Part shown: positions 48,301 through 59,519 of the stretch, piece by piece | How the letters are laid out: each line of letters opens with the position of its first letter | How positions within the stretch are numbered: position 1 is the first letter of the stretch | NCBI GenBank assembly: GCA_030141605.1 | Contig: JAQGDQ010000265.1 | Span: 30,001 to 94,000, forward strand | Source of the DNA: Tubiluchus corallicola | Taxonomy: Eukaryota > Priapulida > Priapulimorpha > Priapulimorphida > Tubiluchidae | DNA: 64,000 bases | Direction of reading: 5' to 3' | Made by a program: the position numbers and the translations under genes | The notes under the pieces: generated by a model | Seen by the model: the letters and a program-made list of their open reading frames with translations, nothing else | What the model was told of the DNA's origin: nothing | Database searches by the model: none

Positions 48301-51300
48301 CATTGATTCATTGAAACTAATTACGCAACTTTATGGGAGTTATTTTTAATAACATTGTTTTTACTACTAGTGAGAGGCATTCTTGATTTTAAAATTCTGT
48401 ACAATTCTTTGTACTAGCAAAAAACGGTTCTCTAAAACATGCCACTACAGTTGCTATGTAGCACATGTCCAAAATGACTCGCCTAAAACATGGATGTAAA
48501 AGTGTCATCTGAATGTCCAATTGCATTGATTTGTTTGCTCTTTGAAATAAGTATACATCGTGTAAATCGTTCTGCATCTTTTTCTGCTCAAATGTTGTGC
48601 TCTGTTTAAAAGCTTAACTCTTCCATTCAGTTTCCTAACAGTTTCCAATCAAATTGTGCAATATTTTGGCATTTTTCAGTAAGAGCATTAGCATGAAGTA
48701 AATATAAAATTATGTTTGTTACATGCACTTTTGGTAGAACATTTTAAGTGCATCTTTCAACTTGCAGCTTAATTCCATCCTTGGGATATAAAAATCCACC
48801 AAGTTTCATTTTACTCATATCAATGTGTGTATCACTGCATGTAACAAATTTGTACTTTCTCAGTATGTATGCCATGCACATTTTTGCTTCCATTAGTGCA
48901 AATCGGAAACCGATGCAGTTTCGAGGACCCACACCAAATGGTACAAATGTACACGGAGAAATTTTATGCCTTTCTTCTGGGGACCACCTATTAGGATTAA
49001 AAGTGTGTGGATTGGGCCAGTACTCTTCGTCATGGTGGAGTGAGTACACTGGTACAGCAATACTCACACCTTTGGGGAAGTCATACCCGGCCATGTGGAA
49101 ATCCGCTGATGCAACCCTCTCTATTCTGAGAGCAGGTGGATACATCCTTAGAGTTTCATTTGTAACCATATCCAGTACTTCAAGCTGATTTACGTTGTTA
49201 TAATTAATTTCTCCATCACCAATAATATTTTCTATTTCATCATGAACTTTTTCTTGCCATTCTGGATGTACTGCCATGCAGTATGCTAGCCATGCGAGCA
49301 ACGTTCCCGTTGTTTCGTATCCTGCTAGAAAAAATATCACTGCATTGGCCAGTATTTGGTCATCTGTCAAACCTTTTTTCGCAATATCCTCATTTTCAAT
49401 TTCTTTGTGAACATCTAGCATCAGTTGTAAAAAGTCTGGGCGATATTCTTTCTGATTTCTGCGCATTTCCAGAACACGCTTTGTAGATTCATGAAAGAAC
49501 TTGAACGGCTCCGTTGGGAAGAATGAAATCCTGGAAACCTTCGCAATGAAGAATGAAAGGGCCGGAAAAAAGATGAAGATCAGCATATTTATGCTAAACA
49601 GGGAGAAATCAAATGCTTTTTTGGCATGCCGAACAAATGGATTATCAGGATCATCCTGAGAGTTTAGTTGCAAGCCAAACATGGTACTGGCAATAACATC
49701 TAAGGAATAAGAACCGAAAATTGACTTAGCTTCGAATGTTTCCTTTTCGTCTGCTAGTTTGCCAAAGTTAGTGAGCGTAACAGATGAACATTGTGCAATT
49801 AACGGAGCCATCTGTTTGAGCCTCGCTGCAGTAAAAGTGGGTGACAATAAAGAGCGGGCTTCTTTCCACTTTTGTCCCGAAGCATTTGAAAGTGCTTCTT
49901 TGATTATTTTTGTCTCGTCGTTAAATAGCTCTTTGAGTTTCTCGTCTTGTCTGTTAATAAACAAGTCATGAGCTTGTTTGATAAAAACTTGTTTTATGAG
50001 CTCTGGTTCAGCGACCATCAATTTTGGATGACGACCAATGAATGCCCCATACAGCCTGCCATACTTTTTACCCCATTCTTCGTCGATCCTGTGCAAGTTT
50101 TTCCTCATGAATGGCAAGAAATTGCCCACCAATGGATATGGTTTGGGACCATCAATGCCAAGGTCTTTCCAGAAGTTAAGATGCCATTTTGAATACAGGT
50201 AGATCAGAGTCAAAATGATGATTAACAGCAGAAGCCAATCTGATACGTAATAGCCTAGTGCATACATGTCTTTTTCAGGTTTAGCAATCCTTTTGCTTTA
50301 CATGCGTTTTCGGCTGATCTGAAAAACGATACGATATGTACACAAATCGGCTAATGAATAGTTTATTAAAAACATGCTGTTAAATATTATCATAGAACTA
50401 CATTGCTGAATATTATAGTGTGCACCCTGTTCATCTTATCATCTGAGAATTCCTTCCGGTTAGTCTCCTGACTGTAATGCAGGAATGGATAGCAATAAAA
50501 GTAAATATCTTCATTACGTTGTGCAAAATGTTTTTTGTGACACAATTATAGATTTCCATCCAGTGCTCTATTAATACATTAAGGAGTTGTTTCTTTTGCT
50601 GAAAATAGTCAAATCTTTTTTCACATCTAATTGTGAAAACTATAAATATTGTGAATACCCAATTATGGAAATAAAAGCAGTAAATAAGTAATCAAATTAA
50701 GATAATTAAAAGTAGTCATTTCTTTTACTGGAAATAGTCATATTTTCTACATACCTTTTTCTGATCATGGAAACTACAATAATTATGGAAAACTTTTTCT
50801 TTTTTCGATACATATTGTGCTACCTTATAAATATGAGTTGTTTTTATCAGCAAATAAGTAGTGTCTGTCATTTCTACATTGTTCATAGTGAAATTATATC
50901 TAAAAAAACATTTTACTGTTGCCATCTGTTAGTGAAATAAACTCACTGCCATGTGCTTGTCTCATTTTTCATTGCGGATTGTAAAAAAAAACTATTAAGA
51001 TAATTAATAACTCTAGGTTCTATGAAATTTCAGCAGCTGTTTAATGAATCTAATTTTGTTTCACTGAAATCACGGATAAGCAGGAAAACAAAGGTCAGCA
51101 GGTGCTTTTGAAATCATCAAATTCATTGCCATTGTGTTCTTAAATTGATCACATGATAAAGAAATGAATATTATATGTGCAGTTAGTTCATATCTATTTA
51201 TCTTCACCAATTAGCTGCAGAACAGGGGCGGAACTAGGGGGGGAGGGGAAGGGGCGCGCTACCGTCCATTGCACACATAGCAAGTGGACAAACAATTTTT

Positions 51301-54300
51301 TTTGCAGTAGCCCAGTAATATTTTTTATCATTAAAGTTTGTCACCGAGTTAAATTATTCTGACTGTTAATATGTGCCTGACCAGATGTGTTTACCTGAAA
51401 GTCAGGATGTAGTTAATTTGTTTGCATGTAATCTATTCAGGAGGCAGGCAGGAACAGTTAACAAAGCAGCTCGTTTAGTAGCATTAGCGTCTTTGCACAA
51501 AAGACTGTTAGTTAACAAAACGGCTCAGTTAGCACTCGAGCTTCATTCAGCAGTGTGTTATAATAGTGAACAAGTGAAATAATAGAGCGAAAACAATGCA
51601 AACATTGAAGTTATGTTGAGCTACCCTAGTACCAGAGAGTCAGTTTGTCCAGCTCGCCTAGTATCAGAGAGTCAGTTTGTCCAGCTAGCCTAGTACCAGA
51701 GAGTCGGTTTGGGAGATACAAATTGATGAGCCACAGCTCAGCCACCTCGTGATTGGACATTACCGACTCTTTGCTACTCCTTAGCGACTCTTTCCCACGA
51801 GTTTGCTGCATAAAAGGGCGTGATTTTTGAGCAGATTTCATCATTTTTCTCCTGCTAGTAGAATCTCTGCTAGTTTTCGCTGCGATTTCAGCTGTTGTTT
51901 CATCTTGTTGACAAACAGGAATTTTCACGTGATTACATGTTACATCATGTCTGGGAATAGGGAAGACGACAAAGTTGTACCACCTAGAAAACGGCAGAAA
52001 ACTTTAGACTTTTTTATCCAAGGAGGAAGTAAAAAGGAATCAGCATGTAAAGATGCAGAAGACGAGAAACAACCGGAGTCTTCTACTCAGAACATAAGAG
52101 CAAATGACTTGGGGCCTGTGTCTGAGAAACCACGGCAACCACACATGACGAAATATCCGAAAACTGGCCAAGGAAAGAATGCTCGTTCTTTTGAGTATAG
52201 TTGGTTCGGGAAACACTCATGGCTGGAGTACTCAAAGCAGACAGACGCAGCATTTTGTTTTGCATGCAGGCATTTTGGTAAACAAAGACAGATTACTTGG
52301 ACTGAAGTCGGATTTAAAAAATGGAAAGATGCAATGCATGATAGGCAAAAGCACGAAGAGACGGAATCACACAAGGACAGCATGTCAATGTGGGCCGTCT
52401 TCAAAAGCAGTAGCAAAACAGGTGACGTTCAAAAACGGATGGAACTTGCGTGCGCAAAACAGGATGAGGAAAAAAGACAGTACGTACGCAGAATTATAGC
52501 TACTGTAGAACTGTGCGCAAAACAGTGTCTTCCCCTGCGTGGTCACATCGAAACAGAAGTCAGCTCGGCCAAAGGAAATTTTCTTGAACTGCTCGCATAT
52601 CTGAAAAAGTTTGATCCATTTCTGCAAACTTACACTCCACCAAAGAATGCCACGTATGCGAGTGGGAAAATTCAAAACGAGGTCTTAGATATCATGTCTC
52701 ATGAAATTCTGTCAGAAGTGGTTCAAAGAGTGAAGAAGTCGGGGTGTTATGCAATCATGGCAGATGAAGCAAGAGATGGAAGGAGAGAATTGCTAGCACT
52801 GTGTGTGAGATTTCTCAATGTTGACAATGGTAATGTAGAGGAACATTTAGTAGGTTTTGACAGGTTAGAAGCGTTTGATGCCAATTCAATCACGCAGCAT
52901 ATCATGAAGTGCCTTGATAAACTGAAGATTGACGTGGCTACGTGTGTGGCACAGAGTTACGATGGCGCTAGTGTGATGAGTGGCACTGACGGCGGCGTTC
53001 AAGCCAAATTCAGAGAAACTAATGAGGCTGCGGTGTATGTCCACTGTTGCGGACATCAACTCAACTTGGTCATCAGACACACGTGCGAATGTGTTCCGGA
53101 GGTCAAAGACTTCTTCAGTACAATGGAAAATGTATACACATTCTTCAAAAAGTCACTAGTCTGCCACGGAATGTTGGAAGAAGTTAAAAGAGAACTGGGA
53201 TTGTCAGGCGTCGGCGAATTAACACAGATATCAGAAACAAGGTGGGCGTGTCAAATCAGAGCATGCAAAGCAATGAAGAAGAACTACAAGGCGGTAGTTC
53301 AATGTTTGGAAGGAATTGATGAGCCCGTTGCAGTTGGGTTGCTACAAAAACTGACCCGAAAAAAGTTTGTGTACTGTTTGTTTCTTTTTGAGATGCTACT
53401 CGGTACATGTGAAGTGTTGCACAAATTCCTCCAAACAACGGACATCGATTTACTTCAGGCTGAAACGTACAAAAATGACGTGTGCGAGGAGTTGAGATCA
53501 TTGCGTGACGTTGACAAATCAAACGAACTGGTGGCCAATGTCGAAGCTTTTGTCAGTGACCTTGATGTCGAACTAACCACTGATCGCAAACGGCAGAATA
53601 AACCGAGGAGTGGCTTACACGATTTTTTTGTCACTGCAAACATTGGATTTGCAAATAGCGTCTTGGGTGATAATGTAGACCTTCATCGAAACATCATGCT
53701 GCCATGTGTCGATAGAATTGTAGCAGAAATCGAGGCGCGATTTTGTTCACTTGATCCTGAAATTCTCCGTGGAGTATCAGCACTTCACCCAACATCTGAA
53801 AATTTCTTGAGTATTGAGGATCTGACAAGTTTTGCTGAACACTACAATATTCAGACTGACATGCTAAAAACAGAGACTGTGATGGCCAAAAGAGTACTTG
53901 GTCGAGTTGAGGAACCAACAATATTATCCCTTTGGAAGGTGCTCGACGGTGATTTGTTTCCCATTCTAAAACGTGTTCTTCAGATTGGAGTCACTATTCC
54001 AGTCACTAGCTGCTCATGTGAACGGTGTTTCAGTGTTTTGCGAAGGTTGCATTCGTGGCTCCGTCGAACAATGAGGGAGGAACGGTTAAATCATTTGGCA
54101 GTCATTCACATTGAGCGAGATGTGTACGATGAGTGTGTGTCGGAAAACAAAGTCATCGACACGTTTTTAGCAAAAGACCTGCGACGTTAAAATTATGACA
54201 CATACTTAAACTTGACATAATAATGTAATATTTCCTGCTTATTATTTTCTTAAAATTTGTGTATGATAAATTTTTGTAAATAACAATTTAGTAAATAATT

Positions 54301-57300
54301 TTTGTAAATGACATAAAAATTAAACTTAACACAATAATATAATATTTCCTGCGTATTATTTTCTTAAAATTTGTGTATGATAAATTTACCGTTAGGTTAA
54401 CTGAGAGGCCTGCATGCAGTATAAAAGGGGTTAAAAATTGGCTTAACGACTGGGGATACCTCGCCCCCCCCCAGAAAATTTTTGCGCCCCCCCCCCTGCT
54501 TGCCACATCTAGTTCCGCCCCTGCTGCAGAATGTTAGTCACGTTTATTTATGCGACCAGTGTTTCTAATGGAGCGTTCAGACTAGCGAGTTTTCTTGTCA
54601 AGTTAACTCGCCAAGTAACGTGCAAGCATGTTCAGTCTAGAGAGCAAAACTTGCTGCGAGCTACTCTCCGATAGTAAGCGCGAGCTGACACTCACTTCTC
54701 TATTCATTGCGAGAAGAGTTGAGAGTAACTCGCCGAGGCGTTAACACTAGACAGCACCTCGCAACAACTATCGGACAGTTTGCAATAACTTGTCGGCAGT
54801 AATCGCAGAGTATTTCACACTTGTGAGTTTGCTGTCAGAGAGAAACTCATAACAGATAACTCGCTGGTCTGAACGCGCCACTCAGACTATTTAGCTTCTG
54901 ACTAATTACTGTAAATTGCCTAAGTGATTAACTCGTTACAATAGTTAAAAATGTTGCTATTCTAGTTCTAAACAAGTTGTACGGCCTGTACTGTCTCGTA
55001 AGGTCACTTACCTGGATTGATGCTCATTAGCCTCTATTCTCTCTATGCATGCTAACGTTACAAAGCAATTTACACTCTACTGCTTCCTCGCTGGCTGTCT
55101 TTGACATTCAAAATGTGGCTATGTTGGCCATGCAATACAATAAATGCACGCTTGTACACTTAAACATTTCGTATTGTGAACTTTGCACATTCTCTGCTTT
55201 GCGCAACTCTCACACACTTATTTTCAAGCCCACCAAACTCTGCTAGATTTTCAAGGACACATTGCAGTAGCTGCATGCAATATTTATTCTCTATGCATTT
55301 CCTGCTTGCTACGTGTACTAAAGTTGCAAAGCAGACATGGCTCAGTTAGAAAGTGTAAACTATTAAATAGGCGTCTATTTATTTTTTGTAATTTGTATGA
55401 AGTATTATAATAGTATATGTCTGTCCATTTCTGCGTATTCATATAGCATTTTAGCTGCTTGAAATACAACTGATAATAAAAAAAGATTAAGATTAATGTG
55501 TGCTTTACAATTGGCAAATTAAAAACTGTATTATTGTAAAATACTGTTTGGCCTCTACCACACTATTGTAGAATGTCCTAATAGAGGTTATTTCATGCCC
55601 TCTTTAACAGCTCTTTGATTGAATGAATTTGAATAATAATTTAAGAAGGCAACTCAATACAGAATCAAAAAATAATAATTAATTTTCTTTGAAACAATCC
55701 TTTTTGTTGTTATTATATTTGTGTGTATAAAACGCTTGTGTGCTGTGAAAGTAATGTTTTATTTGTAGCAATATAGTCATTATTAATAGAAAGAGATTTA
55801 TTCTTTCTTCAACACACTACCAAAGGAAATTTATTGAAATCTGTGTTAAACCCTGTAGGCAATTCAGTTCTAAAGATGCAGAAAACAAGTCTAGGTGCAG
55901 GGCCTGATACAAGTTAGTCTGGTACCAGTATAGTAAATGACAGAGTTATATTCTTTAAACATTACTTAATTGTTGCAATAAATTGATTAATTAGTTTTAA
56001 TTAAACTACATGTATGTGCATTTGTTTTGTTAGATTATGGACCATAATGCTTCTGTATGTTGGGATGACATTGCAGGGTTGGAATTCGCAAAGAAAACAA
56101 TTAAAGAGATTGTTATTTGGCCAATGCTACGTCCGTAAGTCTTAATGTAATGTATGTAATGTTGTTACATTTATCATTAAAATTAATTCTGCTACAAACA
56201 AAAATTATTGAACATTTTATCAATCATTTCCTAATGGAATTTGCCCTCATTATTGAAATCAAACTTGTTGAAATGAGCTTTCATTTTTTTACCACACCAT
56301 TAAATTACAAGTCACTTCTATGACCACTAAACCACTCGGCTCCGAAATTGCATCATTAATCAGCAAGCTTGAGTTAATTTTTTACTAGATAGCCATTTTT
56401 CATTTAATTTCATATTATATGGTGCACCCATGGCATATAACAATCACGTAAAATAATATGATTAAAATCACAAGTTCATTATATGTATATGGTAGTTTAA
56501 GTAAGAACAAAGTAAAATTTTCATCATTGTGTAGCTAAAACATAAGAGGATTAGTTGTGTGAAAATGGGAAGTGCCACAATAACATAAGTTATCTTTAAT
56601 CTAATCAGTAATTATTATTTTTGCAGAGATATATTCACTGGACTTAGAGGACCACCAAAAGGTTTATTATTGTTTGGACCACCAGGAACTGGAAAAACAT
56701 TAATCGGTAAATGTCCTTTTATTTTAAACAATCATTTGGCCATGTTAATGTATGTAAGGTGATTTAAAACACGTGTTAAAATACAATGCTTTTTCTCTAT
56801 AGAACTGGCATTTTATGATAGCCTGAACAGTGTTTAAAATATATTCATCGTTTGATGACACTACTGAGTATAATTCCGAACGAACATACTGTAGTCTTCC
56901 GTTCAATATAAGGTATTTTGTATATGTATGTATATATATGTATATATATTGATAATTCTTACCTTATTTCAGGCAAATGCATAGCTAGTCAGTCCAAGTC
57001 CACATTTTTCAGTATAAGCGCAGCTTCTCTTACTTCGAAATGGGTATGTCGAGCAGACTGAACTGTTTATATATACATGTAATACACATTTGCATTGCTA
57101 TGCAGTACTTATGTCATATTATATTCCACAGTACTAACACTTTATTACATTGCTGTGAGGCAGTAGATCAACAAGTTTAAAATACATTTTTCCTTTGTTT
57201 TGTTATAATTTACATGAGTTATTTCATTCACTAAATGTCTTTAAAAGGCTAGGAAATAACAGCAGCTATCAAGCATTTCCTATCAGTACCTGGTGGTTTG

Positions 57301-59304
57301 TTCATGAGTATATTGTCTCTCTTATTAAACAAATTACAACTACATTCTTTAAATGATTATTTTTCTGACAGTAGTATTTGCTCAGACACATTTTGTGCAT
57401 TGACATGTAGATAGGTGATGGAGAAAAAATGGTGAGAGCATTGTTTTCCTTCGCCCGCTGCTGCCAACCTGCCGTCATATTCATAGATGAAATTGATGCT
57501 TTGTTATCACAGCGCAGTGATACAGAGCACGAATCTTCTCGGCGGATGAAGACCGAGTTCTTGGTTCAGTTAGATGGAGCCACAACTTCTGATGATGATA
57601 GATTGTTAGTTATTGGAGCCACTAACAGGTGTGTACAATCTTACTTCTCCCACTAGAATTTTGAAAAGTTTACAGTGCATGTTTTGCTCACCACGACTTT
57701 TGCATCATTGCTCACTTCACACGCATACTATTTTTTCTTTCTCTGTCTGTCTCTTTCTCTCTCTGTTCTCTGACTTTCTCTCCCCCTCTCTCTCTCGCTC
57801 GCTCTGTCTGTCTGTATGAAATCTACCATTAAAACTATCAGCATCTAATTTCAAGGCAGTATTTTTGCCATTGTTAATGTCATGCTATTCAAAGCTTTCC
57901 CATGGAAAGAACATCTCAGGCGGAAATGAATTTTCGAAAAACAAATGCCTAGTGGCCATCCTCCAGGGCACAGTAATCAAAACAATGGAACACTCTGCTG
58001 GGCATGCCATATATCTTGAGATCTAGTGTCGGCACATACATATGTGCCTTTTGCTTTGTTACTATTAGATGGTCTGTCTAGCAAGGGTGAATGCTTTTAA
58101 TAAGATATGTGATTTTCTCAGACCTCATGAACTGGATGAAGCAGCAAGGCGGCGGCTCGTCAAGAGGCTTTACATCCCTCTGCCAGAGAAAGTTGCCAGA
58201 GCTCAGATAATGAAAAACTTGATGAAGCAGCAAGCTCACAGTTTGACTGAAGATGAGTTTAACTTTCTGGCAGAAAAAACACAAGGTAACACACGTCTCT
58301 GGCGCATTTCTAATTTTAAAAATAACTTTTACACATGTGCGTGTGGCCACATGGTTGAGATGTTTGGACTGCAGTGCAGCAGTCCATGTGTACCCATTTC
58401 AAATGCTGCTTGTATACCTTAAGCCCCAGAACCACCCTTATTTTTTTAATAAGTTTCCACATTGGAAAAGGGAATTCATTTTTTATTGGATTACCATTGA
58501 ACCCATAAATTCTCCAAGTTGAGTAGTATTCCTATTTAGGCCTTGTAGTATTCATGTAATTTCTCTTTTATTGCAGGTTATTCAGGAGCTGACATGGCTT
58601 GCCTATGTCGAGAAGCAGCTTTAGGACCAATTAGATGCATCAAGGATATTGAAAACATTTCAGTCAATGAGGTAACCGGTTGGTTTTGTTAGAGTTGAAT
58701 GTGTGCCCAGTTTTTATGCTCAGTTGAATGTGTAAGTCGAAGCTCGTTATATAGCAACTCTGTAATGCATAATGCCAGCTTTTTGTCTCGTTCCGATTTT
58801 TGTAACCAACAGGAATTCAAAATATTGGAAATACTGTCACTTACAGCTGATGTGTTAGTTACGTGAAAATTCAACTCGCTTTTCTTATTATAAACCATCC
58901 TTACTAAAGTCAATTATTGTTGCAAAAGCAATGACTCTAGTATCAAAACAAGAACCTTTAAAAATTAAGAGGCTGATTACTGTGTAATTAAATATTTAAT
59001 GCCTGTAGTTGAGCTTGGAAACAGAATTTTTGTCATAGAAAAAAGCTGGTGCTTATCAACATGTGAAATATTACATAGTCAGCTTTGAGGAGATTGCATC
59101 TGTGTTTTGTTCTAGTTATTAATACAGTTTGTTTAACACTATACAATGCATTGTCAGACTAATCATTTTGCTATTACACAGGTTCGGTCAATTAACAAAC
59201 AAGACTTTCTCGATAGCATTGAACAAGTCCGACCTAGCATATCCCAAGAAGACCTGGACATATACGTGAAGTGGAATCAAAAGTTTGGGAGTTGTCAAAT
59301 GTGA
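42328..59304 (+). CDS. FIGNL1: Fidgetin-like protein 1, AAA ATPase (5' exon not found)
   Basis: Exons: 42328-42443, 43082-43315, 43889-44097, 45033-45133, 45904-45945, 47002-47122, 56034-56134, 56627-56706, 56973-57043, 57411-57628, 58122-58285, 58577-58671, 59182-59304. All join in phase, giving 557 aa. About 65-100 N-terminal residues are missing compared with human (674 aa). FIGNL1 is a meiotic AAA ATPase of the fidgetin/katanin group that acts on RAD51 filaments in homologous recombination. The FxxA RAD51-binding motif is FRTA (VFRTAGEQL), followed by RGFVPPV and [11 protein letters not shown]. The ATPase core has Walker A GPPGTGKT, Walker [23 protein letters not shown], sensor GATNR, arginine-finger region [16 protein letters not shown] and [20 protein letters not shown]. 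It ends with [21 protein letters not shown]. The intron between 47122 and 56034 hosts an antisense P450 and a hAT transposon. Confidence 0.95.
45235..45548. mobile_element. TA-flanked MITE (copy 2, same family as 13.9 kb)
   Basis: The left end ccggtagatgtcgacttaca and the right end, reverse-complemented, caggtagtcgtcatcttaca match at 15 of 20 bases. TA lies outside both ends (45233-45234, 45549-45550). It is 314 bp, non-coding, in a FIGNL1 intron. TIR and TA duplication suggest a Tc1/mariner-pogo derivative. Confidence 0.7.
48744..50267 (-). CDS. Cytochrome P450, clan 3-like, intronless, nested in a FIGNL1 intron
   Basis: One open frame of 507 aa, the usual microsomal P450 length. An N-terminal membrane anchor (about 9-27, [16 protein letters not shown]) is followed by the proline-rich hinge GPKPYPLVG. 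The I-helix oxygen-binding motif is AGYETT (315-320). The K-helix ExxR is ETLR (371-374). NPNRW is the PERF-region motif, and [10 protein letters not shown] carries the heme-ligand Cys451. All catalytic landmarks are present, so the enzyme should be active as an ER haem-thiolate monooxygenase. Sequence flavour resembles CYP3A/CYP6/thromboxane-synthase-type clan 3. The substrate cannot be inferred. It lies antisense inside a host intron and has no introns itself, unlike most split genes nearby. Exact family assignment would need phylogeny. Confidence 0.95.
   Translation of the reverse strand: MYALGYYVSDWLLLLIIILTLIYLYSKWHLNFWKDLGIDGPKPYPLVGNFLPFMRKNLHRIDEEWGKKYGRLYGAFIGRHPKLMVAEPELIKQVFIKQAHDLFINRQDEKLKELFNDETKIIKEALSNASGQKWKEARSLLSPTFTAARLKQMAPLIAQCSSVTLTNFGKLADEKETFEAKSIFGSYSLDVIASTMFGLQLNSQDDPDNPFVRHAKKAFDFSLFSINMLIFIFFPALSFFIAKVSRISFFPTEPFKFFHESTKRVLEMRRNQKEYRPDFLQLMLDVHKEIENEDIAKKGLTDDQILANAVIFFLAGYETTGTLLAWLAYCMAVHPEWQEKVHDEIENIIGDGEINYNNVNQLEVLDMVTNETLRMYPPALRIERVASADFHMAGYDFPKGVSIAVPVYSLHHDEEYWPNPHTFNPNRWSPEERHKISPCTFVPFGVGPRNCIGFRFALMEAKMCMAYILRKYKFVTCSDTHIDMSKMKLGGFLYPKDGIKLQVERCT
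51619..51714. repeat. Three 32-bp tandem repeats in the hAT 5' region
   Basis: Units 51619-51650, 51651-51682 and 51683-51714 each contain cctagtaccagagagtcagt with minor changes. They lie between the left end of the transposon and the transposase start, where subterminal transposase-binding repeats are often found (inference). Confidence 0.9.
51947..54190 (+). CDS. hAT transposase (TTF-type zinc finger plus dimerisation domain)
   Basis: The frame is 747 aa from the ATG at 51947 (MSGNREDDK); an in-frame ATG at 51827 would add 40 residues unlike any domain. A basic N-terminus ([12 protein letters not shown]) precedes a TTF/BED-like zinc finger region with CFACRHFG. The RNase-H-like core has blocks typical of the ZMYM/DUF4371 group of hAT proteins: [48 protein letters not shown] and SETRWACQ. 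The C-terminal hAT dimerisation block includes [20 protein letters not shown] and [10 protein letters not shown]. The Asp in MADEARD and the Asp in YDGAS are candidate catalytic residues. No stops or frameshifts, so a functional enzyme is possible. Domesticated relatives exist, but the terminal repeats and target duplication argue for a mobile copy. Confidence 0.93.
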   Translation: MSGNREDDKVVPPRKRQKTLDFFIQGGSKKESACKDAEDEKQPESSTQNIRANDLGPVSEKPRQPHMTKYPKTGQGKNARSFEYSWFGKHSWLEYSKQTDAAFCFACRHFGKQRQITWTEVGFKKWKDAMHDRQKHEETESHKDSMSMWAVFKSSSKTGDVQKRMELACAKQDEEKRQYVRRIIATVELCAKQCLPLRGHIETEVSSAKGNFLELLAYLKKFDPFLQTYTPPKNATYASGKIQNEVLDIMSHEILSEVVQRVKKSGCYAIMADEARDGRRELLALCVRFLNVDNGNVEEHLVGFDRLEAFDANSITQHIMKCLDKLKIDVATCVAQSYDGASVMSGTDGGVQAKFRETNEAAVYVHCCGHQLNLVIRHTCECVPEVKDFFSTMENVYTFFKKSLVCHGMLEEVKRELGLSGVGELTQISETRWACQIRACKAMKKNYKAVVQCLEGIDEPVAVGLLQKLTRKKFVYCLFLFEMLLGTCEVLHKFLQTTDIDLLQAETYKNDVCEELRSLRDVDKSNELVANVEAFVSDLDVELTTDRKRQNKPRSGLHDFFVTANIGFANSVLGDNVDLHRNIMLPCVDRIVAEIEARFCSLDPEILRGVSALHPTSENFLSIEDLTSFAEHYNIQTDMLKTETVMAKRVLGRVEEPTILSLWKVLDGDLFPILKRVLQIGVTIPVTSCSCERCFSVLRRLHSWLRRTMREERLNHLAVIHIERDVYDECVSENKVIDTFLAKDLRR
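54206..54387. repeat. Direct repeat pair in the hAT 3' region
   Basis: About 67 bp at 54206-54273 recurs at 54321-54387 with a few substitutions (shared aatatttcctgc and attttcttaaaatttgtgta). It lies just after the transposase stop. Confidence 0.85.
54569..54880. mobile_element. MITE with GCGTTCAGAC inverted ends
   Basis: The left end, tggagcgttcagactagcga, and the right end, reverse-complemented, tggcgcgttcagaccagcga, match at 18 of 20 bases. The element is 312 bp, non-coding, GC-richer than its flanks, with internal variants of the AACTCGC motif. It sits only 46 bp past the hAT element. No clear target duplication; superfamily uncertain. Confidence 0.7.
57731..57816. repeat. CT-rich microsatellite in a FIGNL1 intron
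   Basis: A polypyrimidine tract of TCTC and TGTC units on the plus strand, downstream of the exon ending at 57628. Confidence 0.85.
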
Positions 59305-59513
59305 CATTAACTTGTTTTTAATGTGTAAATGTATAATTTATTGTATGTTCAGCCATACATGTATTTGTGCACTTTGTAATTTTTGTATTTTATTCAGCTT
59401 GTGCTAGTGTACAATTTTTTGAGGTACTTGTTAAAATACCATTGGTTTATTTATCATAAACATTGTGTGTATAATATTATACTCATAAAAATGAATGTTT
59501 ATCAGATTTGTTT

Positions 59514-59519
59514 AATAAA
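59514..59519 (+). promoter_or_regulatory. Candidate poly(A) signal of FIGNL1
   Basis: AATAAA 210 bp after the stop codon at 59302-59304. Confidence 0.5.

Larger units (their letters stand above)
51223..54523 (+). mobile_element. Apparently intact hAT transposon
   Basis: A 3,301-bp element whose two ends share a perfect 15-bp terminal inverted repeat, caggggcggaactag. The flanking 8-bp duplications are identical: ctgcagaa at 51215-51222 and 54524-54531, the hallmark of hAT insertion. It carries one long transposase frame. The subterminal regions are G-rich on the left and C-rich on the right. The perfect target duplication and intact frame suggest a recent insertion. Confidence 0.95.
47123..56033. 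other. Large FIGNL1 intron hosting other genes and elements
   Basis: An 8.9-kb intron, several times larger than the others in the gene. It contains the minus-strand P450 (48744-50267), the hAT element (51223-54523), a MITE (54569-54880) and a CA microsatellite at about 47867-47880. The rest is unannotated AT-rich sequence. Confidence 0.85.

Noticed and set aside
48748-49188. 146-codon plus-strand frame
   Set aside because: Antisense shadow of the P450 heme-binding region.
51626-51928. 100-codon minus-strand frame at the hAT 5' end
   Set aside because: Covers the 32-bp tandem repeats and the transposase 5' leader antisense. No protein similarity.
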